A program made the translations under genes and the position numbers. A stretch of DNA of 64,000 nt. Source: Faeciplasma sp045660445. GTDB lineage: Bacteria; Bacillota; Clostridia; Oscillospirales; Ruminococcaceae. The notes under the pieces were generated by a model that ran no database searches, was not told the origin of the DNA, and was given only the letters and a program-made list of their open reading frames with translations. Location: contig JAZRDR010000010.1 in assembly GCA_045660445.1 (NCBI GenBank), positions 62,001 through 126,000 of the forward strand. Reading direction: 5' to 3'. Below are positions 15,320 through 24,599 of the stretch, in pieces; the stretch's first letter is position 1, and each line of letters starts with the position of its first letter.

Positions 15320-15427
15320 TTGACACGAAGGAATAAATACGATATATTTGTCTTGATGATTTTACAACCGCAATATATTGTGGTGCTTATTTGGCACAAT
15401 ATAGCATATTTGCAAAAGCGGTATAAT
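15320..15427 (+). promoter_or_regulatory. nrdDG promoter region with NrdR-box-like palindrome
   Basis: The 310-base gap before nrdD holds TTGACA (15320-15325), 17 bases, then TATATT (15343-15348). About 20 bases further is CGCAATATATTGTGG (within 15368-15383), close to the NrdR box consensus ACACWATATATWGTGT. A weaker second half-match, GCACAATATAGCATAT, lies at 15394-15409; the start-to-start distance of 26 bases is shorter than the usual 31-32. ATTGTG and CACAAT also form an inverted repeat around a 12-base spacer. A TATAAT at 15422-15427 lacks a good -35. Repression by NrdR is inferred from family knowledge. Confidence 0.55.
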
Positions 15428-15455
15428 CTATACACAATACAGGAGGATGTTATAT

Positions 15456-17777
15456 ATGATTACAAGAATTCAAAAGCGTGACGGAAGAGTAGTTACATTC
15501 AACGTCGAAAAGATTGCTCAGGCTATTTATAAAGCAGCTGAAGCTGTTGGCGGTACTGATTATGACGAAGCATTAGAAATCGCAGGCAGAGTTTGCGATT
15601 ATATCGAGGCTCAGGGTAAAAAGGTTCCTACCGTAGAAGAGATTCAGGACGCTGTAGAAAAGATCCTTATTGAGGAAGGACACGCAGCAACTGCAAAGGC
15701 GTATATCCTTTACCGTTCTAACAGAACCCGTGTTCGTGAAATGAACACAAAGATCATGAAGATCTATGAAGACCTTACCTTCAGCTCTGCTAAGGACAGT
15801 GATATTAAGCGTGAGAATGCTAATATCGATGGTGATACCGCAATGGGTACCATGCTTAAATATGGTTCCTGCGGTGCTAAGGAATTCTATGAGATGTATG
15901 TTTTAGATCCCAAGTTTGCAAAAGCTCATTCCGAGGGTGACATTCACATTCACGACTTAGACTTCTACACTCTCACCACCACTTGCACCCAGATCGACCT
16001 TACCAAGCTCTTCAGCAAGGGCTTCTCAACCGGTCACGGCCATTTAAGAACTCCTAACGAGATTTCAAGCTATGCAGCTCTTGCTTGTATTGCAATTCAG
16101 TCTAACCAGAACGATCAGCACGGCGGTCAGAGTATCCCCAAGTTTGATTATGATATGGCAGAAGGTGTCAAGAAGACCTTCAAGCACAGATACCGTGACA
16201 ATGTGATCCGTTCGCTTGCACTTATCGCAGGTATTGACGGTGCCGATGATTTCGTTAAGAACTATCTTGGCGAACTCGAGTTAAAAGGATTAGTTCCTGC
16301 TCTTGATGAAAATTCAGATTTCACTTCTTCGGAAGCTGAATATCTTGCACAGTACTGCGACGCTGACACTATTGCAAAAATTCAGAAGTTCAGCCACGAG
16401 CGCTCTGTAAAGGAAACCGATAAGGCTACATATCAGGCAATGGAAGCTCTTATCCATAACCTTAACACGATGAACTCCCGTGCAGGCGCACAGACACCAT
16501 TTAGCTCCATTAACTACGGTACAGATATCTCTACTGAAGGCAGAATGGTAATCAAGAACATCCTCTTGGCTGAAGAGGCAGGCCTTGGCAACGGTGAAAC
16601 TCCTATCTTCCCGATCCATATCTTCAAGGTTAAGGAAGGCGTTAACTATAACGAAGAAGATCCTAACTATGATCTCTTCAAGCTCGCTTGCCGTGTTTCT
16701 GCAAAGAGATTGTTCCCGAACTTCTCCTTTATCGACGCACCCTTCAACATTCCTTATTACAAGCCTGGTAATCCTGACACTGAAATCGCTTATATGGGCT
16801 GCAGAACCCGTGTTATCGGTAACGCATACGATCCCGAACGCGAGATCGTTACAGGAAGAGGAAACCTTTCCTTCACATCGATTAACCTTCCCAGACTTGC
16901 TATTGAAGCAAAGGGCAATATAGACAAGTTCTACGAGAGCTTAGATAACATCATGGATCTTGTTGTTGATCAGCTTCTCGCACGTTTCAGAGTGCAGGCG
17001 CAGAAGAAAGTCAAGAACTATCCTTTCCTTATGGGTCAGGGCGTATGGCTTGATTCCGAAAAGCTCGCTCCCGAAGATACTGTTGAAGAAGTTCTTAAGC
17101 ACGGCACACTTTCCATGGGCTTTATCGGTCTTGCAGAATGCTTGAAGTCCTTAACCGGCAAGCATCACGGCGAAAGCGAAGAAGCAAGAGCTTTGGGTCT
17201 TGAGATCATCTCGAAGATGAGAGCAAGAATGGAAGAAGAGACCAAGAAGCGCGGTCTTAACTTCTCGCTCTTGGCAACTCCTGCTGAAGGCCTTTCCGGA
17301 AGATTCTTAAGAATTGATAAGAAGAAATACGGTGAGATCGCAGGCGTTACTGATAGAGATTATTATACTAACTCCTTCCATGTTCCCGTATACTATCACA
17401 CAAGTGCATTCAGCAAGATCAAGATCGAGGCACCTTATCATGCTCTCACAAACGCAGGCCACATCAGCTACGTTGAGCTTGACGGAGATCCTTGCCAGAA
17501 CCTTCCCGCATTCGAAAAGATCATTCGCGCAATGAAGGAAGCAGGAATCGGTTATGGTTCGATCAACCACCCCGTTGACAGAGATCCTTGCTGTGGCTTC
17601 ACAGGTATCATTGGCGATACTTGTCCCAAGTGTGGACGTAAAGAGGCAGAGGGTGACTACGGATTTGAAAGAATTCGCAGAATCACAGGCTATCTCGTTG
17701 GTACTCTTGATAGATTTAACAACGCTAAGCGCTCCGAAGTTAACGACAGAGTTAAGCACGGCACTATTGATGAATAA
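15456..17777 (+). CDS. nrdD: Anaerobic ribonucleoside-triphosphate reductase NrdD
   Basis: A 773-residue class III (glycyl radical) ribonucleotide reductase, reducing ribonucleoside triphosphates to deoxyribonucleotides without oxygen. It has an N-terminal ATP-cone allosteric domain (RIQKRDGRVVTFN, residues about 4-95), a large catalytic barrel, a zinc site with DPCCGF and CPKC near the C-terminus, and the glycyl radical motif RRITGYL, the radical Gly near residue 745. The ATG at 15456 is preferred: AGGAGG is nine bases upstream, whereas the ATG at 15447 abuts it. NrdG, its activase, follows after 113 bases. The region upstream has an NrdR-like box. Confidence 0.96.
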   Translation: MITRIQKRDGRVVTFNVEKIAQAIYKAAEAVGGTDYDEALEIAGRVCDYIEAQGKKVPTVEEIQDAVEKILIEEGHAATAKAYILYRSNRTRVREMNTKIMKIYEDLTFSSAKDSDIKRENANIDGDTAMGTMLKYGSCGAKEFYEMYVLDPKFAKAHSEGDIHIHDLDFYTLTTTCTQIDLTKLFSKGFSTGHGHLRTPNEISSYAALACIAIQSNQNDQHGGQSIPKFDYDMAEGVKKTFKHRYRDNVIRSLALIAGIDGADDFVKNYLGELELKGLVPALDENSDFTSSEAEYLAQYCDADTIAKIQKFSHERSVKETDKATYQAMEALIHNLNTMNSRAGAQTPFSSINYGTDISTEGRMVIKNILLAEEAGLGNGETPIFPIHIFKVKEGVNYNEEDPNYDLFKLACRVSAKRLFPNFSFIDAPFNIPYYKPGNPDTEIAYMGCRTRVIGNAYDPEREIVTGRGNLSFTSINLPRLAIEAKGNIDKFYESLDNIMDLVVDQLLARFRVQAQKKVKNYPFLMGQGVWLDSEKLAPEDTVEEVLKHGTLSMGFIGLAECLKSLTGKHHGESEEARALGLEIISKMRARMEEETKKRGLNFSLLATPAEGLSGRFLRIDKKKYGEIAGVTDRDYYTNSFHVPVYYHTSAFSKIKIEAPYHALTNAGHISYVELDGDPCQNLPAFEKIIRAMKEAGIGYGSINHPVDRDPCCGFTGIIGDTCPKCGRKEAEGDYGFERIRRITGYLVGTLDRFNNAKRSEVNDRVKHGTIDE

Positions 17778-17802
17778 TTCAACCTTTTCATATCACGATA
17801 TC

Positions 17803-17826
17803 AGGGCAGGTTTTATAGCTTGCCCT
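17803..17826 (+). other. Hairpin in the nrdD-nrdG gap
   Basis: AGGGCA (17803-17808) and TGCCCT (17821-17826) pair, extendable to eight base pairs. No T-tract follows, so it is not a standard terminator; it could stabilise or process the nrdD message to give more NrdD than NrdG. Confidence 0.4.
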
Positions 17827-17890
17827 TATCGTCATCTATGGGCAAAATTTCATTCATAACACCTATAATTTAGTTTTAAGGAGAATAACT

Positions 17891-18394
17891 ATGAGGCTCC
17901 GTATTGCAGGAAAAACACCGGAATCGATCGTTGATGGGCCCGGACTTAGATATACTATATATGTTCAGGGTTGTCCCCATCATTGCGAGGGCTGTCACAA
18001 CCCTCAAACGCATGATTTTTCAGGTGGACACGACGTAGATACAGATGATATACTTAATGAAATCTTGGAAAACCCGCTTTTAGACGGAGTTACTTTCAGC
18101 GGAGGCGAACCGTTTTGTCAAGCCAAAGCTCTTTCAGAGCTTGGAAATAAGATCAAGCAGCATGGTCTTGGATTGATGGCATATACGGGATATACTATAG
18201 AATATTTATTGTCGAACTCAAACGATGAAAATGCTTATCTTCCGCTTCTTAAAGAGATTGACTATTTAGTCGACGGAAAATTCGTTTTAAGTCTAAAGAG
18301 CTATGAAGCGAAGTTCAGAGGAAGCACTAACCAAAGAATTATCGATGTAAGAAAATCACTTGATACAAACGAGGTTGTTATTGCCGATATATAA
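17891..18394 (+). CDS. nrdG: Anaerobic ribonucleoside-triphosphate reductase activating protein NrdG
   Basis: A 167-residue radical SAM activase that generates the glycyl radical on NrdD. The cluster motif CX3CX2C is at residues 28-35 (GCPHHCEGC), followed by the conserved HNPQTHDF. The SAM-binding segment VTFSGGEPFCQ is near residue 75. Short length is typical of NrdG. AAGGAG lies seven bases before ATG. Cotranscription with nrdD is likely, given the 113-base gap and the lack of a terminator between them. Confidence 0.95.
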   Translation: MRLRIAGKTPESIVDGPGLRYTIYVQGCPHHCEGCHNPQTHDFSGGHDVDTDDILNEILENPLLDGVTFSGGEPFCQAKALSELGNKIKQHGLGLMAYTGYTIEYLLSNSNDENAYLPLLKEIDYLVDGKFVLSLKSYEAKFRGSTNQRIIDVRKSLDTNEVVIADI

Positions 18395-18412
18395 ATGAAA
18401 GGAGCGAGTATA

Positions 18413-20026
18413 ATGCAAAGATTATTGAGATTAATTTTTGTTTCTTTGCTTTTATGCTCACTTGTTTTATTTTCGTCATGCTCACTCTTTGAAAATGAAG
18501 GATCCGGTCACACGTTCAAGGTTTCGCTTAGCTCCAATCCTGAAAACCTCGACCCACAGATTGCTACAGATCAGTCTTCAATTGCTGTGGCAAAGAATAT
18601 GTTTATAGGACTTATGCGTATGGTTGACGGGAGACTTGAAACCGGAGTTGCAAAGGACTATATGATTTCTAATGACGGGTTGAAATATACTTTCTATCTT
18701 GATGAAAGGTATAAGTGGAAAACTGTCGGTGATTTCAATGGATCAGTAACGGCCCATGACTTTGTTTTTGCATTTAAGCGATTGTTTGATCCTAAAACTG
18801 AATCTTTACATGCTAAAGATTATTATTGCATTGGCGGAGCAGAGGCTGTGAACAAAGGATTGTCACCGGTTGATTCTCTTGGTGTTAATGCTATTGATGA
18901 TTATACTATTGAATTTAATTTGCAATATCAAAATGCTGATTTTCTTTATCTGCTTGCTCAGCTTCCTGCATCACCCTGTAACGAGGAGTTCTTTAATTCT
19001 TGCAAAGGAAAATACGGTCTTGAAACAGAAAACATTGCTTCTAACGGCGCTTTTTACGTCAGATATTGGCTTTATGACAAATACAACAAATCAAACTATA
19101 TAAAGCTAACCCGTAACAGCTATTATTCCGATATAAGAAGAGTATACCCATCAGGCGTAACTTTCCTTATCGACGGCACATTTTCTGAAAAGCTAAATAA
19201 CTTTACAAGCGAGCAAACTGATATTTTAATAGACGCTGATAATTATTCTCAGCTTTCAAAGCTTGAATATAAATATACTATGGATTTCACCTCGACTTTT
19301 GGCATAGTTTTCAATCTGGATAATGCTGTATTCTCTAAAAAAGAAGTTCGAGAACTGTTTTCGCTTGCTATCGATCGGTCTAAGTTAGATTCGAACTTGT
19401 CGGATAATCTATCCATTGCATATGGAGCATTTCCTCCAAATACAATCATTTCCGGTTCAAAATACGAAAAAGGCTTTGACGAATCTCTTTTAAGCTATAA
19501 CAAGATAACCGCTGAATATAGATGGGGATTTATCCTTAGCGAAGAAGAAAAAAGCTCGCTTTATAACATGAATCTTCTGGTTAGCGATAGCTTTGCTGAT
19601 TATAATGATCTTAAAACGATCACAGACTCGTGGTATGATGCCTTTGGAATCCATTTTGGGTTAGAGGTTGTGAACCAAGCTGATTATGACAAAAGAATTG
19701 CTTCAGGCAGTTATGACATTGCTTTTGTATCTCTCTCGTATGATAACTCTGATGTTTTTGGTTATCTAAGCCCGTTTGGAAGTGATCACGAATTTGGTTT
19801 TTCAGTTGAAGAGGTTATTGGAATTGAGGAAACTGCCGACAAGTATATAACCTTGACGGCAAAGCTTCGCGATTATATCAATGCTGAAGCTAAGATAATC
19901 GAGGATTATCTGTTTTTGCCTATATGCCATAAATCGGTATATTGCTATTACGGTGAAGATATTGCTGATTTTGATTTTGATCCTATAACAAATACCATAT
20001 TTTTCGAAAACGCTAAATGTTACTAA
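18413..20026 (+). CDS. Peptide/nickel-type ABC transporter substrate-binding lipoprotein (family 5)
   Basis: A 537-residue lipoprotein with a signal peptide and lipobox LFSSC, lipidated Cys23. The mature part fits solute-binding protein family 5 (OppA/DppA): SSNPENLDPQIATDQSS near the N-terminus, ADFLYLLAQLPASPCNEEFF in the middle and SYDIAFVSLSYD toward the end. The ATG at 18413 is chosen because AAAGGAG precedes it by eight bases; the ATG at 18395 precedes that site. No permease or ATPase genes accompany it here, so it is an orphan. It stands 19 bases after nrdG and 10 before deoC, so it may feed the nucleoside salvage operon, but this family normally binds peptides. Confidence 0.85.
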   Translation: MQRLLRLIFVSLLLCSLVLFSSCSLFENEGSGHTFKVSLSSNPENLDPQIATDQSSIAVAKNMFIGLMRMVDGRLETGVAKDYMISNDGLKYTFYLDERYKWKTVGDFNGSVTAHDFVFAFKRLFDPKTESLHAKDYYCIGGAEAVNKGLSPVDSLGVNAIDDYTIEFNLQYQNADFLYLLAQLPASPCNEEFFNSCKGKYGLETENIASNGAFYVRYWLYDKYNKSNYIKLTRNSYYSDIRRVYPSGVTFLIDGTFSEKLNNFTSEQTDILIDADNYSQLSKLEYKYTMDFTSTFGIVFNLDNAVFSKKEVRELFSLAIDRSKLDSNLSDNLSIAYGAFPPNTIISGSKYEKGFDESLLSYNKITAEYRWGFILSEEEKSSLYNMNLLVSDSFADYNDLKTITDSWYDAFGIHFGLEVVNQADYDKRIASGSYDIAFVSLSYDNSDVFGYLSPFGSDHEFGFSVEEVIGIEETADKYITLTAKLRDYINAEAKIIEDYLFLPICHKSVYCYYGEDIADFDFDPITNTIFFENAKCY

Positions 20027-20036
20027 GGAGGATAAC

Positions 20037-20705
20037 ATGGATATTAAAGAAATTTTATCCAAAGTAGATCACACTTTGCTCTCTCAAACAGCAACATGGG
20101 ATGAAATAAAGTCAATCTGCGATGACGGACTTAAGTATCAGACAGCTTCCGTTTGCATCCCTGCATGCTATGTTAAGCAAGCTAAAGATTATGTTGGAGA
20201 TAACCTTGCTATCTGCACTGTAATCGGTTTTCCGAACGGATATTCTACGACTGCAACAAAAGTTTTTGAAACTGCAGATGCTGTTTCAAACGGTGCTGAT
20301 GAGATAGATATGGTCATCAACATCGGAATGCTTAAAGACAAACGTTATGATGATGTTTTAGCAGAGATCAAAGCTATTAAGGAAGCTTGCAACGGAAAGC
20401 TTTTAAAGGTAATAATCGAAACATGTCTATTAACCGATGATGAAAAGATCAAAATGTGCGAAATCGTTTCCAAATCAGGCGCAGATTATATCAAAACCTC
20501 GACCGGCTTCTCCACTGCAGGTGCAACCAAAGATGACGTAGCTTTGTTTGCACAGCACGTTGAATCTCATTTGAAGATAAAGGCCGCCGGCGGTATTTCA
20601 AGCATTAAAGACGCTGAAGATTTTATAAACCTTGGCGCATCCCGCTTGGGAACAAGCAGAATCGTGAAAATTGTAAAGCAGGAGGAATCGGGAAGTGGCT
20701 ACTAA
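20037..20705 (+). CDS. deoC: Deoxyribose-phosphate aldolase DeoC
   Basis: A 222-residue class I aldolase that cleaves 2-deoxyribose-5-phosphate to glyceraldehyde-3-phosphate and acetaldehyde. The Schiff-base lysine is K153 in DYIKTSTGFST. Other family motifs are VCIPACYV, VIGFPNGYS, DEIDMVINIG and KAAGGIS (second active-site lysine). Length is standard. AAGGAGG precedes the start. First of five consecutive salvage genes; its end overlaps the start of deoD by 11 bases. Confidence 0.96.
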   Translation: MDIKEILSKVDHTLLSQTATWDEIKSICDDGLKYQTASVCIPACYVKQAKDYVGDNLAICTVIGFPNGYSTTATKVFETADAVSNGADEIDMVINIGMLKDKRYDDVLAEIKAIKEACNGKLLKVIIETCLLTDDEKIKMCEIVSKSGADYIKTSTGFSTAGATKDDVALFAQHVESHLKIKAAGGISSIKDAEDFINLGASRLGTSRIVKIVKQEESGSGY

Positions 20706-21417
20706 TTATCCAACCCCTCATATAAATGCAGCGCCTGAGGACTTTGCTAAAACTGTTTTAATGCCGGGCGATCCTTTGCGTTCTAAGTTTATTGCAGAAA
20801 ACTTTTTGACCGACGCTAAGCTTGTAAATAACGTTCGTGGAATTCACGGCTATACTGGTCTGTATAAGGGCGAAAGAGTATCAGTCATGGCAAGTGGAAT
20901 GGGTATGCCTTCGATCGGCATTTATTCCTATGAGCTTTATAATTTCTTTGGCGTTGAAAACATAATCCGTATCGGCTCCGCAGGCGGAATGCAGAATAAC
21001 GTTAAAATTCGCGACATCGTTTTCGGACAGGGAGCTTGCACAGATTCAAATTATGTTAACCAGTTCGGTTTAGCAGGACCGTTTGCTCCTATCTGCAACT
21101 ATAATTTATTATCAGTTGCTGTTGAAGAAGCCAAGAAAGCGGGAGCAACATATCATGTTGGCAACCTGCTCTCAAGCGATTGCTTCTATGGAGATAACCC
21201 TAATGCAAGTTCCAATTGGATCAAGATGGGAGTTTTAGCAGTTGAGATGGAAGCTGCTGCATTGTATATGAATGCGGCTCGTTGCGGCAAAAATGCGCTC
21301 GCAATGTGCACTGTTTCCGATCATTTGCTTACTCACGAGGCTACTACTGCCGAAGAACGCCAGAATTCCTTCACTCAGATGATGGAAATTGCGCTTAATA
21401 CAGCTATAAGATTGTAA
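20695..21417 (+). CDS. deoD: Purine-nucleoside phosphorylase, DeoD type
   Basis: A 240-residue phosphorylase of the hexameric (DeoD) class that splits purine (deoxy)ribonucleosides with phosphate into base and (deoxy)ribose-1-phosphate. Family marks: the N-terminal HINA and VLMPGDPLRSKFIAENFL, MGMPSIGIYSYEL, VEMEAAALY near residue 182 (ribose-binding Met/Glu) and SDHLLTHEATTAEERQ (catalytic Asp). It starts with GTG at 20695, inside the 3' end of deoC, with AGGAGG about ten bases upstream. Coupled translation with deoC is likely. Confidence 0.95.
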   Translation: MATNYPTPHINAAPEDFAKTVLMPGDPLRSKFIAENFLTDAKLVNNVRGIHGYTGLYKGERVSVMASGMGMPSIGIYSYELYNFFGVENIIRIGSAGGMQNNVKIRDIVFGQGACTDSNYVNQFGLAGPFAPICNYNLLSVAVEEAKKAGATYHVGNLLSSDCFYGDNPNASSNWIKMGVLAVEMEAAALYMNAARCGKNALAMCTVSDHLLTHEATTAEERQNSFTQMMEIALNTAIRL

Positions 21418-21418
21418 T

Positions 21419-22579
21419 ATGAAAAGAGTATTTTTGATTGTTTTGGACAGCTGCGGATGCGGTGAGCTTCCTGATGCCGACAAATTCGGTGATAAGGGAG
21501 CGCACACTCTTAGAAGCTGTTATAACACAGGAATTCTTAACATTCCAAATATGCTTAAAATGGGTCTTGGAAATATAGAAGGCTTGTCATTTTTGGGCGG
21601 TGTTGATAATCAGACTGCCGCATGTGCTAGAATCCAAGAGCGTTCGATGGGCAAGGACACAACTATCGGACATTGGGAGATTGCAGGAATCATTTCCGAA
21701 AAACCATTGCCGACATATCCTAATGGTTTCCCAAAAGATATTTTAGAAGGATTTTCGAAACAAACGGGACGAGGAGTGCTATGTAACAAGCCTTATTCGG
21801 GAACAGATGTAATTCGTGATTATGGCGATGAGCACGTTAAAACAGGCGATTTAATAGTTTATACCTCTGCAGATAGCGTGTTACAAATCGCTGCACACGA
21901 AGATATTGTTCCTATTGAACAGCTTTATGATTATTGCCGTATAGCAAGAAATATTCTTCGCGGTGAACACGCCGTTGGTCGCGTTATTGCGCGTCCGTTT
22001 ATAGGCAAAAACGGAAACTATACGAGAACCGCTAACCGTCACGACTTTTCTTTAGAGCCTTATGGTGAAACAATGCTTGATGCTGTAAAAGCGCAAGGAA
22101 AAGATGTTATTGCTGTCGGTAAGATAACTGATATTTTTGCGGGCAGGGGAGTTACCGAAACGATTTTTACTCACGGTAACACAGAAGGAATGGCAGTATC
22201 TCTAAACTGTTCTGACCGTGATTTTAACGGCCTTTGTTTCATTAACCTTGTCGATTTCGATATGCTTTACGGCCATAGAAATGATGCTGTTGCCTATGCT
22301 GAGGCTCTTAACGAATTCGATAACTGGCTTGTAAGCTTTATAAATAAACTTAATGATGACGACATCTTGATGATAACTGCCGACCACGGATGCGATCCGG
22401 GAGATTTCAGTACTGATCATACGAGAGAATATGTACCTCTTTTGGTATACGGAACAAGTGTTAAGCCATGCAATATGGGTACATTATCAACCTTCGCCGA
22501 TATATGCGCAACTGTTTGTGACCTTTTGAATGTCGAATTTCAAACCGAAGGAACTAGCTTTAAAGATACGATTTTATAG
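21419..22579 (+). CDS. deoB: Phosphopentomutase DeoB
   Basis: A 386-residue alkaline-phosphatase-superfamily mutase converting (deoxy)ribose-1-phosphate to the 5-phosphate, linking the phosphorylases to DeoC. Metal-binding Asp lies in VLDSCGCGELPDA, the phosphorylated Thr in GKDTTIGHWE, and the metal-binding C-terminal cluster in MITADHGCDPG and STDHTREYVPLLVYG. The gene begins one base after deoD ends. Length is normal. Confidence 0.96.
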   Translation: MKRVFLIVLDSCGCGELPDADKFGDKGAHTLRSCYNTGILNIPNMLKMGLGNIEGLSFLGGVDNQTAACARIQERSMGKDTTIGHWEIAGIISEKPLPTYPNGFPKDILEGFSKQTGRGVLCNKPYSGTDVIRDYGDEHVKTGDLIVYTSADSVLQIAAHEDIVPIEQLYDYCRIARNILRGEHAVGRVIARPFIGKNGNYTRTANRHDFSLEPYGETMLDAVKAQGKDVIAVGKITDIFAGRGVTETIFTHGNTEGMAVSLNCSDRDFNGLCFINLVDFDMLYGHRNDAVAYAEALNEFDNWLVSFINKLNDDDILMITADHGCDPGDFSTDHTREYVPLLVYGTSVKPCNMGTLSTFADICATVCDLLNVEFQTEGTSFKDTIL

Positions 22580-22594
22580 AAAATAGGTGACGAT

Positions 22595-23005
22595 ATGAAC
22601 CAAATCGAATCATTATGCCAGCAAGCTATTCAAGCTATGAATTTAGCATACGCTCCTTATTCAGGATATAAAGTTGGCGCTGCTTTATTGTGTGCAGACG
22701 GAACTGTATACACCGGATGTAATATCGAAAATGCAGGATATTCTGCAACCAATTGCGCAGAAAGAACAGCTATCTTCAAGGCTGTAAGCGAAGGAAAGAT
22801 TGAATTCACAGATTTAGCAGTTTGCGGAGGAGAGAATGGTGTACTTAATGATTCGCCTTTCCCGCCTTGCGGAATTTGCAGACAGGTAATGCGAGAATTT
22901 TGCCGTGATGACTTTAAAATTCATATGATCACGTCTGACAAGATAAACACCTTTACACTTTCCGAGCTTTTGCCGATGAGCTTCGGACCTGAATTTTTAA
23001 AATAA
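22595..23005 (+). CDS. cdd: Cytidine deaminase
   Basis: A 136-residue tetramer-type cytidine deaminase converting cytidine and deoxycytidine to uridine and deoxyuridine. The zinc site is complete: TNCAERTAIF supplies the first Cys and the proton-shuttle Glu, and PCGICRQVM supplies the other two Cys. The substrate segment YSGYKVGAALL and NIENAGYS are present. It feeds the pyrimidine phosphorylase encoded next. Confidence 0.95.
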   Translation: MNQIESLCQQAIQAMNLAYAPYSGYKVGAALLCADGTVYTGCNIENAGYSATNCAERTAIFKAVSEGKIEFTDLAVCGGENGVLNDSPFPPCGICRQVMREFCRDDFKIHMITSDKINTFTLSELLPMSFGPEFLK

Positions 23006-23018
23006 CGGTGATATACTT

Positions 23019-24320
23019 ATGAGAATGTACGACATTATTGCAAAGAAGAAAAGGGGAATCGAACTTTCTGATGAAGAGATACGATTCTTTGTAAACGGTT
23101 TTACAAACGGCGAGATTCCTGATTATCAAGCATCTGCTTTTGCAATGGCTGTGTGCTTTAATTCTATGACTGAACACGAAACCGCAACTCTCACTGATGC
23201 AATGGCTCACTCCGGTGATACAGTTGATTTAAGTGAATTCGGAGAGCTTTCTGTTGATAAACATTCAACAGGAGGTGTTGGAGATAAAACATCGCTTATT
23301 GTTGCTCCCATCGTTGCAGCTTGCGGCGCAAAGATAGCAAAAATGTCAGGCAGGGGACTTGGACACACCGGCGGAACTGTTGATAAGTTAGAATCTATCG
23401 AGGGCTTCAAAACCGACCTTACGATTGACGAATTCTTTGAGCAGACAAGAAGCATAGGCATTAGCGTTATCGGTCAGACCGGCAACATGACTCCTGCAGA
23501 TAAAAAGCTTTATGCTCTTCGAGATGTAACCGCAACCGTTGATTCTATCCCACTTATAGTATCAAGCATAATGAGCAAAAAGCTTGCTGCTGGTGCAAAG
23601 TCTATTGTTTTAGATGTTAAGTGTGGAAGCGGTGCTTTCATGCAGGATATTGAATCAGCGACAGAGCTTGCGCAGAAGATGGTCGATATCGGTAAACGAT
23701 GTGGCAGAAATATGGCAGCACTCATAACGAACATGGATTTACCGTTAGGCAAAGCTGTTGGTAATTCGCTTGAAGTTATAGAGGCTATATCCGTACTTAA
23801 ATGCGAAACTGATGGTGATTTAAAAGAGATATGCTTGGCTCTTGCTGCAAATATCCTTAGCCTTTGTTTTAAAATTTCTTATGATGAGGCATATTCAAAA
23901 GCTCTTAATGCTCTTGAAAGCGGTTTAGCATATGCAAAATTCAAAGAATGGATATTATATCAAGGTGGTAATCCTGCTTGGATCGATAACACCGATCTCT
24001 TCCCAAAAGCTGAATTTGTTTATGAAATCAAGTCTGATCGTGACGGTTGGATATCAAAAATGGATACAGCAGCTATCGGAAACGTATCTTCAGTATTAGG
24101 AGCCGGAAGGATCACCAAGGACGATGTAATTGATTTCTCAGCAGGAATTATTATCAATAAGAAAACTGGCGATCCTGTTAAATCCGGTGAGACTCTTTGC
24201 ACCTTATTTACCAACAATGAATCTGTAATTGATAACGCAAAGAAATTATACTTAGACGCTGTTTCGATAAGTGATGAGCCGGTAGATACTCCCAAACTTA
24301 TTTTTGATAGAATCATATAA
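23019..24320 (+). CDS. pdp: Pyrimidine-nucleoside phosphorylase
   Basis: A 433-residue member of the nucleoside phosphorylase II family (thymidine/pyrimidine phosphorylase, also anthranilate phosphoribosyltransferase-like fold). The signature VDKHSTGGVGDKTSLIVAP is intact, as is the phosphate-binding KMSGRGLGHTGGTVDKLE. It releases uracil or thymine and the sugar-1-phosphate. It is the last gene of deoC-deoD-deoB-cdd-pdp and is followed by a terminator. The choice between deoA and pdp cannot be made with certainty; clostridial enzymes usually have broad pyrimidine specificity. Confidence 0.93.
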   Translation: MRMYDIIAKKKRGIELSDEEIRFFVNGFTNGEIPDYQASAFAMAVCFNSMTEHETATLTDAMAHSGDTVDLSEFGELSVDKHSTGGVGDKTSLIVAPIVAACGAKIAKMSGRGLGHTGGTVDKLESIEGFKTDLTIDEFFEQTRSIGISVIGQTGNMTPADKKLYALRDVTATVDSIPLIVSSIMSKKLAAGAKSIVLDVKCGSGAFMQDIESATELAQKMVDIGKRCGRNMAALITNMDLPLGKAVGNSLEVIEAISVLKCETDGDLKEICLALAANILSLCFKISYDEAYSKALNALESGLAYAKFKEWILYQGGNPAWIDNTDLFPKAEFVYEIKSDRDGWISKMDTAAIGNVSSVLGAGRITKDDVIDFSAGIIINKKTGDPVKSGETLCTLFTNNESVIDNAKKLYLDAVSISDEPVDTPKLIFDRII

Positions 24321-24326
24321 TAAAAA

Positions 24327-24350
24327 ATCCCTCGACATATGTCGGGGGAT
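24327..24350. terminator. Intrinsic terminator after pdp
   Basis: ATCCCTCGAC pairs with GTCGGGGGAT around ATAT. A T-tract follows at 24354-24359 on plus, and six T residues follow on minus. Confidence 0.75.
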
Positions 24351-24373
24351 CATGTTTTTCAGAAATAAAAAAA

Positions 24374-24389
24374 TGCGGCTGTTGCCGCA
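24374..24389 (-). terminator. Intrinsic terminator of rpmB
   Basis: TGCGGC and GCCGCA form a six-base stem around a four-base loop; on the minus strand it is followed by seven T residues. It lies 25 bases after the rpmB stop. Confidence 0.75.
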
Positions 24390-24413
24390 CTCTTTTAATC
24401 TTTTGGAATTATA

Positions 24414-24599
24414 TTATGCTCTGGTAACCTTACCGGATCTGAGGCATCTGGAGCATACATAAATATGACAGGGAGTACCGTTCTTCAAGACCTTAACTCT
24501 CTTGACGTTGGGCTTCCAAGTTCTATTGGTTCTTCTGTGGGAGTGAGATACCTTAATTCCGAAAGTAACACCCTTTCCGCAAACTTCACATTTTGCCAC
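24414..24599 (-). CDS. rpmB: 50S ribosomal protein L28
   Basis: A 61-residue L28 of the zinc-binding (C+) type: CEVCGKG at the N-terminus and CSRCLRSGKV at the C-terminus supply four cysteines. The core SHSHRRTNRTWKPNVKRV is typical. It starts with GTG at 24599, seven bases after a perfect AAGGAGGTG site. It is a single-gene unit on the minus strand, with its own terminator. About 250 bases separate it from the divergent protease gene. Confidence 0.95.
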   Translation of the reverse strand: MAKCEVCGKGVTFGIKVSHSHRRTNRTWKPNVKRVKVLKNGTPCHIYVCSRCLRSGKVTRA

